The notes beneath the pieces were generated by a model. The model made no database searches. It saw only the letters and a list, made by a program, of their open reading frames with translations, and was not told the origin of the DNA. Positions 13,001-26,919 of a stretch of DNA of 64,000 nucleotides are shown here, in pieces; positions within the stretch are counted from its first letter, which is position 1, and each line of letters starts with the position of its first letter. The stretch comes from Adineta vaga (taxonomy: Eukaryota; Rotifera). A program made the position numbers and the translations under genes. The DNA lies in assembly GCA_021613535.1 (NCBI GenBank), contig CP075493.1, positions 9,796,001 to 9,860,000 on the forward strand. Reading direction: 5' to 3'.

Positions 13001-14931
13001 TACCTGCATCATTTCTAAGCTACCGTCCAACAGATGCCATCGAACAATTCAAGTCAAAAGCAAGTTCTTTTTGTGCGCTAAAGGCATTTCTATGTGATTT
13101 CATACTATTTCAGGACGAACTAGGAAATGATAGTTCAGTAAAAGGCTTTACCAAACATTCTCGGTATTGTTATAATACAGTGTTCCGATAATTATTATAA
13201 GCATCTATTTTAGATGGAGAGGTGTAACAGATCCTTCGATCAATGACTCGAAGTGGCACCACAAATTCATTTATTTTCATTATAGTCCTGCAGTGAGAAT
13301 GTTCTACCATTTCGTAAGACATACATGAAATACTTTATTTTCTAATGAGAATGAAAAAAATCTCTTCTAGTTGTTTTACATATGGTTTCTCTTGGTATTC
13401 AGTTATATGATGTTATTCGATATGAAATCAGAAGATCAAACTATTGGTTGGAGAGAAATTTATATTTTGATTACAGTGACAGCAATGTTATTTGATGACA
13501 TATATAGAGTGAGTATTGTAGAACATTAAAACGCCTTCCGTTTTTTAAGACTTATTGTATGAATTTAGGTAATTGTAGAATATCATACTCAAATGATAGA
13601 ACGGTGGCATTTGAAGAGTACTTGGATATTACCTATGTATGCGTTGCCTTATATTCTTTTCTATATCGGTTTTGCTCTTCATATGCGTTCAACTATTCGA
13701 CCTGATCTATTCACAGCTGCCAGGTAAACAAAGACGTGCGTTTTTTTCTGTCTTTTTATTTGAAAGAAACATTAGGATTATGCTTGCTTTTGATCTGGAA
13801 ATATGGTTTCTATTCTCATTACGTTTTGTCAGTGCTATTAAACTTCTTGGTCCTAAACTATTTATGATCCGAAATATGGTAATTTTTATAGCATTTGTAC
13901 TTTCAGAACAGCTCGAATGATGAAAATTCATTTTTATCATATAGATGCGTGATTTGATATCTATTATCTATCTGATATTCGTATGTATTGCTGCTTATGG
14001 TGTCGTCTCTCGTGCTTTGTTCATGTACAATAATATCGAATTTACCGCTCAAAATGTTTTCACGTCGATTTTTTATCGACCATATTGGTTTTTATATTCA
14101 ATTGTGGATGAAGAAAGAAATGATCTTGATGGTGCGTTTTGTTTTGAAACTAAACCTAAATAAACGATTAAGACATGATCGTTCAATTTTTAGGTATCAT
14201 TTCATCAAATATTAGCACATCAAGACAAGTGAGCGAAGCTACTGTAACTCATGTGTTACTTACATTTCACATGCTTTTTATCAATATTTTACTTCTTAAT
14301 CTATTGATTGCTGCATTTAAGTAAGTAGAACGAATAGATGATGAAAAGATTATTGAGAATTTTTTTTCCAGTTTTTCAATTCAACGTGTCGAAGACAAAA
14401 ATAAGTTCTATTGGCGTTATCAACGTTATGAATTATTGAGAGAATATTTCGAAAAACCTCTCTTAGCTATTCCTCCTTTGTCACTATTGGTCTATTCTTT
14501 CGTATTAATAATGATTTTTTGCAATCGTGGTACGAATCATCGAATCCTTAGTAAGTATTTCTCATAGGAATACGGGCAAAGATAAAAGAAATCATTATGT
14601 GAAGATAAATAACAAAATAATAAGAGATATGCTTTTCAGAACGTCGAACTACATCTAAACTAGATAAAGCTTGGACTGATTTCGAACATCTTGCAACTTA
14701 TCATTATGCACGGAAAACTGTCGAAGATAACTATCAACATCGACGGGAACCGGAAACATTACAGTAAATTTTCCAAGAATAGATTTGTTTTTTATCGATG
14801 ATAATCGAAACTTCTCTAGAACTCCGATTATGTCAGAAGTGACTCCGAATGGATCAGCTCAAGATGATTCTAGAAATACCAATACAGTGCATCGTTCCAG
14901 CATAATTGAAGCACCAGTATTTCACGTATGA
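10038..14931 (+). CDS. TRPM: TRPM-family cation channel
   Basis: A multi-exon gene with the TRPM order of domains. The N-terminal SLOG/TRPM homology region contains LLISCFGGAEYF, GVWFLTTGLNKGV, HTHFLLLDTG, IIEGGFGTLEVIE and IVQGSGRLADIL. Then come ankyrin-like helices (LNLLDLAIRWN; DLFLWSVYMGYSEIAFVLL), the S1-S6 helices from about 13200 to 14330, a pore exon (FYRPYWFLYSI), S6 (ILLLNLLIAAF) and a TRP helix (FYWRYQRYELL). No C-terminal NUDIX or kinase domain is visible; the product ends soon after at TGA 14929. A phase-0 34-bp intron at 14926-14959 would instead extend the tail to 15046. The start is uncertain: ATG 10038 is the first in the exon. An in-frame TAA at 12476-12478 needs an intron (best 12372-12491) or is a real nonsense codon. 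Confidence 0.85.
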
Positions 14932-17900
14932 TTTTCGTATGTAACTTTTATTTTTATAGCATAGAAATATCTATTCAGACAAATCCACTTCATCGCAAAA
15001 TACAAACAATCTCTTTGGGTTCTTCAAGTGTATAGGCACTAATTGAACTATGGTGTATCCCGTTAATATACATTCTAACATATATTTTAAGACATAAAAA
15101 TTTATCTTTTTAATCCTATGACGAATAATATTAAAAAATAAAAACTAAGAATTTGTTTTCAAAATTTTCGATTAAATACGAAAAAAAATTCTTTCATAAA
15201 ATCATCATGATAAAAATAGAGAAAGAACGACTGTACAAGATATAACTGCTATACCACAATGATTCTTCAATAGTCACTCAAATATCACTTCTAATTTGAA
15301 TACCTGTAAGCACAAACTTCAATCTCATTTATATATCGATTATGTCATCGATTGTACCTAATCGTTCCACTCTTATTCAATGTCAAGGATCACTATAATG
15401 AATTCGTTTTCTTCTGATACAACCATCATATCTAATACAATTTCAATTACGATTAATTTTCTTTTCAAAACAAAACGAAGATAAAGCACAATTCTTTTAC
15501 AAGGTGTTTTCCATTGACGAATATTTTCAACAAAATGTGATGGGTAATTATATCTATCTTCGAGTTTTGTTTTCTAATCAGCTTGTTGAACGATATTAAA
15601 AAGATAATTTTGTTTTGTGAACATTAAAAGATGATCCAATATCGTCTTAAAGAAGCAAATTAAGACACCTTTACGTTAACAACTTTTCTGATGAAAGAAT
15701 ATACCGCCTGTACTTATAACGTCTATCTATATATACCCGTTCTGAACTTTATGATTACTTCAGTTAACTGAATTGAACATTGAATGTATAGTTTACACCT
15801 TGATTTCCCTATAATTATTCATCTAAGCATGTCGAGAGATCCATGAATCATAGACTCTCGTCATACTTGACATATAGTGTCAATCGTTTGCCTCCCTCTC
15901 TTCGTATAGATATCCATTCATTCATTGTTGATGATCGATCAATGATCACCCCGTGACGAATATCGGCAGGATATCCACTTGATACTTTTATTTTCATAGA
16001 TTTTCAAGTAGACACTATTAATACCTTTTTTGAATATAAGAGAAAAAAATCTATTCAATCAAAAACCTTTGTCACTTTTCTATTGGCACGTGTATTCTTA
16101 TCAAATTTTTTGCGTTAACGATTCGTTTTCTTCTTTTCTTTCTCTACTATATCATATCAGTTGACAGGGGATATTGGAGACAAGCAATTATCACCTATAT
16201 CAGAAGGTTTGGACAATAAAATCGAAGGTGTGAAGGTAAAGATAGATAAGGAAAATATCAAAGATCTCAATCGAAGTTCAAATGCCTGCAGCGAATGAGT
16301 TGATATTTTGTTCTTAATTAATGAAAAGCAAAAGACAAAGGTTAAATGTACCATCTGTCTAAATAGAAAAACGACGTAGGTTTTTCGCTTCACTGTTTTT
16401 AATGAGCATCAAGTATTGTTATTCTTTTTCACTTGATTTTTTAGTATTAATTTTAATGAATATGAAATCTTTTTTCGGTCACTTGACTTTTGTTTCTTAT
16501 TTAGGATATAGAAAAGTTATTTCATTATGTATATACCTATATCAATGACGTCAAATGCGCAGTAGGCGGACATTCCGCATTTCGTCGGCCTTAGGCTATT
16601 CATTTGCTTTTCTTCATACACGTGTGTTTACTCATTAGGAATGAATGAATAGGGCTTCGTGGTAGAAACAAAAAAAAAATTAGACGTGATAAAGCTTCTC
16701 CACCCTTTATCTCTCTTGAGAATGTGTATCTAGGTGATCAAGTGACCAATGCAGATTTGTTTCATTATATAAAATGAACAGCCATCGGGCATTGACTGAC
16801 AAAATATATTTTACATTCAACAATGCAAATCCTCGTAATTATGCACCGTTTTTTTTCTTCTACGTTTCCCTTCGCAACAGACGCCCACTCTTTAACATTG
16901 AGAGTTCGTAGACTTCAAAGACAAAATAGTCGTTCACTCAATAGGAGGTGACATCATCGATGATTGTTCATAGTGACTATAATTGAAAGGTAGAGATCTT
17001 CACTTGAATCATCACAGGCTTGTCTCTATCTTAATGATTAACGAATATGCGTGTTTACTGATGGCATCAGGCGAATGAGGAACAAATTATGTTAAAGTGT
17101 GAAAATGATCGAGATATTCATAGTCATTGTTAGTTTATAAGCTCATTCGATGTGTTTCGCTTAATCATTAAGTCGATATCGATTCGAAACGTGTCGAAGA
17201 ATATATTTACATGGTATGTCAATCTCTAAGTAGAGTTTTGATGTGGTAATCAATCCATCGATTGATAGTTTATGTAACATTTTCTTTCATCATACGTTAT
17301 TTATCTATGAAAAACAAAAATTTAAGAAAAAAAATAGGAGAGACAAGTCTTATTTGAAAAAATGAAGATGATCATATATTTCAGACTGGCGAAATGACCA
17401 CCTACTGTTGTTAACTAGAGGTAGATGTACATGCGCGCGCATCTAATTGCGTAATCATATTAGGATCAGAAACATTCTTGTCTATATAGATTGATCTCAT
17501 CATTTCATAGTTATAATTCGATATATATAATATCGAATATCTGTTTAAGAAAATTCCATTCTAAAATTTATTCGAATCAAGTAAGCAAGAAAACAAATGC
17601 GTATGTATTTCACATTCATATGTGAATTATCTAGTAGAAAATAACAACATTTGCTTGTTAATGCCTAATTCAAGTGGATGTTGTTCGATACACACACTTA
17701 CGATGTCTATATGTCTCATCCCTTCTGTTATCAAATTTATGAGAAAGACGAGTGAGAAAGAGAGAGAGAGAGGGAAAAATACACGTCAAATTTGTATTTT
17801 TTCCGCTTTTTTAAGCAATAAAAACACATATACTCATGTTTGTCATTTCCATAACTGAATATGATATCTGACGGTTTGAAAACAATGTTTCCATCACGTA

Positions 17901-18409
17901 AGTTATTTCGTAGCAAGAACGAGGGCATAAGATTTTCTTTTATGTATGATGATGATCATCAGATATCATGACTTCTACAGTCCGTTAAATATGCTTACAT
18001 GAGCATCAAAAGAGCTGTTCACCTGTCTTTTTTTCTATCGGTTGAGCAATCTTTTTTATTCTATTGTTTTTATTAATTAAAATGATCATGAATTCGCTAA
18101 CTGTAGAAGCATGAAATAGAATCGTTTGTTCTCTTTGTCGCTTTTGAATAAGATAGAGATTGTTTTTTATTTACGATTAGATCTATTTCAATAGAATTTC
18201 TCTTCAATGACAGATGAGTTTTCGACGTGCTCATTTCGATCATTGCTATGAAACATGACAGCGGCATGTGTTCGTATGACAATTCAATTCTCACCTTCAA
18301 TGAGTTAATCTTGTCACTTGTCTTTTTTCTTCATCTTTCATCATTTATTGACAGAAAGAAAACAGCTTAACATAACACATCATTTTTCCAAACTATTTCG
18401 ATATTTTAG
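14932..18409. other. Long noncoding stretch; probable 5' region or first intron of the RhoGEF gene
   Basis: About 3.5 kb with no ORF of recognisable type. Because the RhoGEF open frame begins at a splice acceptor (18410), at least one upstream exon must lie here. The best candidate is 16161-16227, described in the findings. GA/CT tracts occur near 17758-17772. Confidence 0.45.
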
Positions 18410-21400
18410 AACAACATTACTGGTCACGACAACGTTATAAGTTGAATCTTATTGACTCTCCACAAGAATCTCATCATCATCATCAACGAATAAGTGGTAA
18501 GAGGGAAAACATTTTCATTTTGTTCTTTGAAATCAGATCAGTTGAGAAAAATTCCTTTTTTAAACAGATATGACATTTTCATCATGAGAAAGGTTAATGA
18601 ATGATAAATGATTTTTTTTCTTATTCCGGACATTTCTCATTTCCTTCAAATGATGAGATGTAACGAATGAATCGAACACTAAGGTAAGTATTTGATTGAA
18701 CTGACCGTTGAGTGTACTATCACGTATTAAACTCTTTTTTTGATTTTCTGTTATATGGGTGAATGCATATGCGTCTCACTTGATTATGTTGAAGAATACT
18801 CTATGTCATCTGTTCTCTCTCACCGTTTTAATATCAAAAAAACAAAAAAGAACTGTTTATTCGGCTTTTTGATGTAAACGTCATGGTTAGAAGATGTTTC
18901 CCCCCTTGGTGAATGCTATCAATCATGAAAAAGAAAACGAGAAAGGGAGAAAAAAACGTCTTCGATCCAATGACAACAAGTGTCATTTTCAATTTCTTCT
19001 TTTCGAACTGATGATTAACTCAATTAGATCATTCGTTTTCCGATCATTGTGTAATGCTAATCCTTCTTGCCCGCCCCTTCACCTTTTTCGAACAGTACCG
19101 TTGGTGGTCATGATGGTGTCCGTTGACTAAATATAGTATCTCTATGTACACAGAATGACAATCGTTATGGTTGTATACGTATCAATCAGACAGTCTGTTC
19201 TGGTGATTAGCAAGAAAGTAGGAGGTCACATATCTTTGCTAAATTAGACAAAACCAGGGGGTTATCACATCATTCCAGAAGAGTTAACTTTGTTCATTCC
19301 TTTTTTCAAGACACTTGGGTGAGCAATATACAGCTGCCTATGGTTGATCGAAAAGAGAAAATGAAGGAAAACATTCCATATATGAATGGATATATAAATA
19401 CATACACATTGCTCTTTTCTAATCATTCATAGTCAATTGTATATTGTTACGTATTTCAGATTCCAATACGAGTGTCATTTCATCTGAGGTAAAATTTATT
19501 CTTCTTCTTTTTGTTTTGAAATACGATGTTCAAGAAGAAGATGATCTTTAAATTTATTTCGTTTTCTTCCTTTAGATTTATCATTCTTATCAATCGATTA
19601 TGATGAGTGATGAAGGATTATTAATCACACCGACATCTTCGAATAAACGTACATTAACTGATCATCTAGTTGATTATGTCAAAAAAAGTAAACGTCTTGT
19701 TCCATGTACAATTTTATCACCAATAAAGAATTCGAAAGAAACAATGACATCATCGAAACGAGGTAATTATCTTGCTAATGATTATTTCAATCTGATTTCG
19801 ATTTGTTTCAGGTTCATTATGTATTGCATATTCAATTATCCATGATGATCACACTCAAAATTCGACTCTTACTTTACATGGTAATCATATTGTTTATTTT
19901 GTTTAAAAATCCGTTAGAATGATTAATTCGTTTTTCTTCTTCTCTCTCTCTCTCTCCCTTTGAAAACCATATGCCTAAGTTTTTTTGTTTATATTTTAGT
20001 GATACGAGCCAGACAATTGTCATTTGGACATCCGGATACTCATTCATTAAATACGTATGTTCAAGTAAAATATCTTGATTATGAACAAAATTCAAAAATC
20101 ATTTCCAAAACGAATTCACCTGTTTATGAACAAATATTTTCAATGTAAGATTTCTAATCGATACGAAGAGAAAGAAAAACAATTGAATCGTATTGGAATG
20201 TTTTAGACCGATACAAAATAACAATTTATCGACACTATCGAAACGCTTGACAATCTCTGTTTATAATCAATCGGAAACAAATAAGAAGTAAGTCTTCAAA
20301 CGAACATTATTATCACAAGTTTTTTGACGGTGTGAAAACACTAATCGAATCTCCAGTAATAGTGTATATGTGTCTGTTTATGTTTTTCTTTACGTGTAAG
20401 AAGATTCACTATCTTTTCTCTCATTCACAAGTGATATATCTATAGTCTGACGACGACGAATCATCCAGGGAAGAAAAAGAAAGAAAGAAAGAAAAGAGAG
20501 GAAAGAAAAGAAAGAAAAATCTCTCGATACGATCTGTTTTTATTCGTACAGCGAAATAAATTCGTCATATTTTTTTTTAGAAGTGACTTAATCGGATGTA
20601 TGTCATTTAATATGAAAACTCTTCTCAAAACAACCTGTTGTACTAAAGTAAGAAGATTGATTTACAAGTGTCAATAATCAGCAATATAAACAAATCATTA
20701 TTGTTCTTTTTCATTTAGAATTCAACCAAATATAAATGGTATTGTCTATTACCAGAATCAATTGGACGACATAAACGAATGGCATTGAATGTCGAAGTAT
20801 CATCAACGCATTCAAAAAAACCATGTACATCATCATCATCACGACGAACACATTCAACAGTTGGAAATCAAACCAATGGACTTTTATTGAATGTAAATTA
20901 TTGAATATTTCATTTTGAATAAGTTCTATAGATTGTATCTATTTAGGTGGAAGTGTTTAATCGCGATGAAATTCAATTTGCTTCAGGATATCCTTGTACG
21001 GTTAGTGAAGTAAAACCTGGCATTGGTTCATCTTCTACGCGTCCAATGCCTGGTGATATCCTTCTTCAAGTAAATGATATCAATGTTTCTCGAACACAAT
21101 CCAAAGCTGTTCATAAATTAATGAAGTGAGCATTATCTCTTCGCTTGCAGACACCAATCATATCAATGATGTTTTTCTTTTCTATTCATAGAAATTTACC
21201 CCTACCGATTACCCTTCAATTATATCGTCGTTCTATAGCAACTAAATCCGTTAAAATTGATAAGATTGTTCTCAACTCTGTTGATCAACACCAACCATTA
21301 AATTCGAATTTATTTTCGAAAAAATCTGAACATAATTATTCCTTTAGTGAAACATATGCTGATCAAGCATTCTGTTCATCCGATAAACCATATAATAATT

Positions 21401-22954
21401 ATGATGAAATAACCAATTGTCTTTTACCTGAAACCATCGTTCTTGATAATAAACAAGAACAATCCTTACTTATGTCACCTATTCATCGAAAACTTTCAGA
21501 ACAAAGTGATGGAAGTGAATCAGGTGTTGGATCAGAAAGTAATCCGTATTCTGATGGTGAACATCGACTAGTATGTTTAATGTCTATATATATATATATT
21601 TTCTTCATTAATAAAATTGTTTTTTTTTAAGGAAATTATTTCTGAAACGTATGAACGTGAAGCATTACATTTGATTGAAATTGAAAAAGAATTTATTACT
21701 CAACTTGAACTTGGTGTACAATTGTACTCACGTCCTTTAAAACATTATTTAATCTCATCCAATGAACATGGAAAATTATTTCAAAATATTGAAAAAGTAT
21801 GTTTTTTTTCTCGGAATCGAGAGAAGAAATGTTTTTATAAATTTCTATCTATAGATCTTGGCCATATCACGTTATCAATTGAATCGTTTACAATCATTAT
21901 CTGATCGAACTATTATCAGTCATATTGGTCAAATATTTCATGAAAAAGTTCAATTAATCTGTGAAGCATTTACACGCTACATCTCAGGTTATGCTGATGC
22001 TTGCCTTCAATTAAAACAATTGAATAAATGTGCAAGTTTTCAACGATTTATCTTACAAGGAAATCATTCAAATCTTTCAATTGAACAGTTTTTACAAATA
22101 CCTTTGAATCATCTGGATAATTTGGCCAATCAATTAGATACATTATGTTGTACATGTGAAAATGGAAATGATGCAAATTATCTTTTACATGTATTGAAAG
22201 AATTACGACAATGTTCATCTCATTACGAATCATCAATATCAACAGCATCAGTTAGTCATCATCAACATCATTGTACAACAACAATGACATTGAACAGTGC
22301 AAGTCGAATAACATCATCGATGAGTAATTATACTGAAGATGAACAAATTCTTGATTTACAAAATCGTCTTCAATTTGCAAAAAATATTCAAGTAAGACGA
22401 ACGAAAAATATTGAAAAAGAAAAATGAATCATTGAATTTTTATTTAGAATATCACATTAATTGGTAAAAATCGACATGTCATCTTTTCGGGTGTACTTCT
22501 ATTTCAAAATGAAAATAAAAATTATATCGAAGTAAATAAAGCATTGCTAAATGAGATAACTATTTGTATTAAACAACTTGCTTTTTCCTTTCAGACATGG
22601 GCCATTCTTCTCAATGATATGCTTCTATTTACACAACGTAATGCAATTGATACACGTTTAACACTTATTTGTGATCCTATCTTATTAACTGATATTGTCG
22701 ATTTTCGATCTAGTAATGAACGTATGTAGTTATTCTATGATTTCTTAGAACTTTTGTTAACAAAAATATTTTGATTTGTTTTAGGTGAAGATGCGTTGAT
22801 CTTTGTATCGAATAAACCGAATATTCCTTATAAAATCCGTTATCCAAGTAAATGTTTACAATGCGCATGGCAAACAATCCTTGAACAACGTCTTAAAACT
22901 TGGCAACGATCAATTCATGATGAATCCTCCTCAGCCGACTCCGATCTTGAATGA
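18410..22954 (+). CDS. Rho guanine-nucleotide exchange factor with C2, PDZ, DH and PH domains (5' end not resolved)
   Basis: Exons at 18410-18496, 19460-19488 and 19576-19762 splice in frame (QRIS-DSNTSVISSE-IYHSYQS). They lead into a C2 domain (STLTLHVIRARQLSF, TYVQVKYLD, KRLTISVYNQSE, DLIGCMSFNM, YKWYCLLPE) at about 19812-20800. A PDZ domain follows (EVFNRDEIQFASGYP, MPGDILLQVNDINVS) at about 20947-21230. After a Ser-rich linker comes the DH domain from about 21632 (YEREALHLIEIEKEFITQL, FHEKVQLICEAFTRYISGY) to about 22390, then a PH domain (HVIFSGVLLF, TWAILLNDMLLFTQ). The stop is TGA at 22952. DH-PH tandems load GTP on Rho-family GTPases; C2 and PDZ suggest membrane or scaffold targeting. 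The start codon lies upstream of 18410 in an unidentified exon; ATG 19600 is a fallback. Confidence 0.85.
20471..20519. repeat. GAAA microsatellite
   Basis: Tract of (GAAA)n with GAGA interruptions inside an intron of the RhoGEF gene. Confidence 0.8.
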
Positions 22955-23845
22955 GATAATTATTCGTCTGTTTTGTTTTTGAATCTAATTATTGAAACAA
23001 AAAAAACAAGCCATGTATCTTTTCTTTTTGAAATGAATTCTTTTCTTTATGTGTGTGAGCGTGTGTGTGTCGATACTAAATTGAAAATTTTTGTTTTTTT
23101 CTCTTTTCTCTTTATCTATGTACCTGAACGATATTTTATTTGTATTATTCCTTGTTAATGTTAATCTTTGGTTTTGTCTCTTTTTCTTTTCTCGGTTAAT
23201 TCTTGTATTGAAGATGAATATGTGAAAAAGAGTAGATAGAGATTGATATGAACACTTAAATAAGTTAATTTATTTTTTTTGTGATGAAAAATTTGTTCGA
23301 TGAATGCAAAATGAAATAAAACGGAAATTTGTTTTTTTTATGAAAATTCATTTTTCATGATTTAATCTGATCGCGATGAGATCATCAGTTTGACAAAACG
23401 AAAATGAACATTTGTTTATCTAGCAACATATCTGATGAGATGTTGGTTACATATCTTATGTAAGAATGGATAATTGCCAGATGAATCGATTACCGTGATA
23501 TGTGACAGTTCATTCATTATTGAAATGTGTGACATATCCGTGTTCACATTGTAATATATTTGCAGAAAGAGAATGCACGTGTTTCATGAAATCATTATCT
23601 TGAGCATGTTTAACAATAGTAATGAAAATAAAAGGATTGCAAATATATATATATATATGTATATGTATTAAATATGAGACGTGTTGTCTATATATCGTAA
23701 AAAAAAGATGCACGCCGTCGATACATAAACGAAACGAAAGAGCAAAAGGAAAAAAAATGAAATAAATCTGTCATAGGAAATAAGTATGGCAAACAGGAAA
23801 AGTAACAGAAAAGAAAGAACGAACAAAAGAATAATAAATCAATGC
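22955..23845. other. Intergenic region between convergent genes
   Basis: Holds the 3' flanks of the RhoGEF (plus) and ZCCHC14-like (minus) genes. AATAAA-type signals occur near 23316. A TA microsatellite lies at 23643-23658. No further gene is seen. Confidence 0.5.
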
Positions 23846-26800
23846 TTAACTGGTGTCCCGAATTTTAGTTTTGGAATTTGAATTTGAACGCATTTGCCTC
23901 TGTTGTTGTTGTTGTTGTTGGTGATGGAAATTAGTTGGTGTACTTTGTCGTGGACGATAGTCAAGTCTGTAACCTTCTGATCGAAAAAGATTTAGAATTG
24001 AAAAAGTTCAGATCAATCATTAACATTTACTTACCTCTAGTACTATGAGAGTAATTTGAATCGGATAGATACTGTTCAGGACAGGCAAACGCTAAATGAC
24101 CAAAACCACCGCAAGTATAACATGCTTTTGGTCGAATATGTTGTTGTTGTTGTTGTTGTTGTTGCTGCTGTTGTTGTGGATAGGATGTTTGTGATTGTCG
24201 TTGTTGAGAATGTGATGAATTTTGTTGATATTGTTGAGAATCTGATGGATAATGTTGTCTCTGTCGATAATGTGAATGTTGATGACGAGACACAGTTGAT
24301 GATGTAGTTGATGCAGATGAATGATGAAGATTTTGTCCATTTTGTTCTGGTGGTGTATTTGTACCATTCGATTGTGTTGTTGAACGTGAATTTGACATTG
24401 ATCCTTGTGTTCCATTAGAATTTCCGATATAATTAGTATGTGATGAATTAGTACCGTTTGCTACAGCAGCAGCAGCTGCAACGGCAGCCATATTGGGAGC
24501 AAAGAAACGCATAAGATCAGGTGATGTTGATGGAAAACCAGGTGGAATTGCAATTGGAAATATACATGGTTCAACTGGATTGTAAAGAAATGAATGTGCT
24601 GTTAATAACGGAACATGATGTTGAGTTGGAGGTGGACCATTCGCTGACGATGATGTTGATGATGTTGTTATAGGAACAGGTAATGCTTGTAATGTTGTAG
24701 GCTGTGATATATTATTAGTGTTGCCACCTTTTGGTAATTTTGGACTAGGATTTGATGATACAGATGGTCGCATACCAGTGAAATTAATTAGAATATGTTC
24801 AAACTGATTTCGATCGAAACCAGGTGGTGGTGTACGAGATGATGATGAGTGTGATTGTTGTTGCTGTTGAACAACAGTCATTAAAGCTGCATCAAGCAAT
24901 GGTGGTGGTAGTGGTGGTGGTGGTGATGTTGATAATGACGATGGAGGTATTTGAACAAAAGTACATGGTGATCGAACAGTTTTATTGCTGTTACTTAGAT
25001 GGACACTCATTGGTCTAAATTAAAGTGACAACAATTTGATATTGATTTTCATTCTCGTTACATACTTTAAATCATCTAGAGCACCACAAAGTAATTGAGC
25101 TATATTGGGATCAATTCCATCGACAATTAAATCATTTGGTGTTAATTTTGCTAACTAAAATTGAATTATCAATTGTTGAATTATTTTGATATTCTATACT
25201 TTACTTCATCCATAGAATATCTTCGAAGATAATCTTGATGTTCAGCAAGAATAAAACCAGGTCCAGGCATTCGATCTGTTTGAGTTTCTTCACATCGTAC
25301 TTCTAATCCTGTTTGTGTTCCATTATGTGTTGGAATTATTGATCGAGCTTGTTTTGCAACATCCAACTGTTGTTTTGATTTATTTGTACTTAACGATAAT
25401 TTAGGTGAACACAAGGTTTTATTTTCTGAATCAGATTGTTGTTGAATAGGTAATTCACATTCTAGAAGAAAAGAGAATATCATTTCAACAATGAAATACA
25501 TATTCTATTTACATACGAAGTGGTGTCATTCCATTGGAATAGGATGGTGAGGATGGTAATGATTCTTCAAAAGTACTATTCGAATTAAATAAGCGTTGTT
25601 TTGAATCAACTAATTTCAATGATGAATTGAAAAACTTCGCTAATGTTGATATTGTCGATATATACGATGAGAAATAAACAAGATGTCTATAAATCAGATA
25701 TTTGTTTCTAAGAATTTCTTATAACAAAACAATAGAGACGAACTTACGCCATATATATACCAATATTCTTTTTCATTTGTTCAATATCTGGTTCAGTTGC
25801 CGAGCCGATATCACGTAAATAACCTGATATATTCATTAAACGTTCTAATCGTACATCATCGTGATAAACAATATTCGATAACTAAGAAGATATCGATGAA
25901 AAACTTTTCTATCAGCTATAAAAAGTTTCTAGTATTCTCTTACTTGTAAATGAAATGATCGAATGTCATTTGGAGTTTTCCAAGCTAATGTCGAATTATT
26001 ATCTGACCAATCTGCTTTAATCAATACTCTCATCGGTGTACTATCTGCATCAAAATTAACAACAGTCAATCGAGTTAACAGAGCTAAAATTGAACGAAAG
26101 AAAAGTTCAATTTAGTTCAAATTCAAATCTATATTTCTTACGCGATGCATGTACACTCAATGTATTTGAATTATGCATTGATAATGATGATGATGATGAT
26201 AATAATAAATGATGACCTAAATATGTTGATTCATCAAGTGTATCTTCATCATCATTTTGATTAATTTGTACGGTTTGTAATAATTTCATTTTCCTTTGTC
26301 TCTTTTCTAATTCTTTAAATATTTGAGCCATTTGTGTACGCATATCAAAACTAAATGCAGGATGATTAGCAGCTAAACAAAAGATAATTAAAATTTCATC
26401 CATTGTTCGTTCATCCAAATCATCACGTTCTAATAACATATCGACTAATTTCACACTTTCGCTAGCTTTTAAACGACGAAATAATCGAATGGCACAAGCA
26501 CGATTTTTTGCCCACAGTAGAGCTAAACAAGAAAAAAAGAGAACCTATCGATGAAATTTTTATTAGATATATTAAATACCAATATCAACAATAGCATGTG
26601 CACGTGTGAATTGATCTGTTAGATCGAATTTTTCATCAGACAAAAGATCAGCTTGTTGATTCGTTTGTTCATTAGTACAACTTGAGACTGATGCAGTCGA
26701 TGATGATGATAATGGAACATTTTGTGTTAATAAATGATTGGTTTTTTGTTCAGCATGATATAGATATTCATAATCTTTTCGAGCTATTTCTTCTAAACAT

Positions 26801-26919
26801 GTACCAAGATAACGTAATTCTAATGGTTGACATAAATGAAGTAAACCATAGAGAAATTCAATACGTTTAGCTCCACTTAAATGATTAAAATAACGATGAA
26901 TTTCTTCTTGATTTAACAT
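23846..26919 (-). CDS. ZCCHC14: ZCCHC14/ZCCHC2-like zinc-knuckle protein
   Basis: The N-terminus has IHRYFNHLSGAKRIEFLYGL, LELRYLGTCLEEIARKDY and, farther on, ANHPAFSFDMRTQ. These match the conserved N-terminal region of ZCCHC14 in order and spacing. A PX-like segment follows (MRVLIKADWSDN, DIRSFHLQLSNIV; about 25870-26035). The C-terminal half is long, low-complexity and Gln/Ser/Pro-rich, with a polyglutamine run. It ends with one CCHC knuckle (CYTCGGFGHLAFAC) and the family's basic tail (GYRLDYRPRQS). Vertebrate ZCCHC14 binds the CNGG-type RNA stem-loop that recruits TENT4 poly(A) polymerases; a role in mRNA tail control is inferred from homology. The start is uncertain: ATG 26919 precedes the domain by a few residues, but the frame stays open upstream to about 27010. 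The SAM domain of vertebrate ZCCHC14 was not found. Confidence 0.85.
24141..24177. repeat. Coding CAA/CAG repeat (polyglutamine)
   Basis: A TTG/CTG run on the plus strand, read on the minus strand as about 12 consecutive Gln codons, immediately N-terminal to the zinc knuckle of the ZCCHC14-like protein. Confidence 0.9.

Noticed and set aside
16157-16393. Minus-strand ORF of 78 codons
   Set aside because: It has no family match, and the plus strand here has a better exon-like reading with splice sites.
24056-25018. Val/Met-rich plus-strand ORFs opposite the ZCCHC14-like gene
   Set aside because: Antisense readings of Gln/His/Thr repeat codons; the minus strand has the domain evidence.
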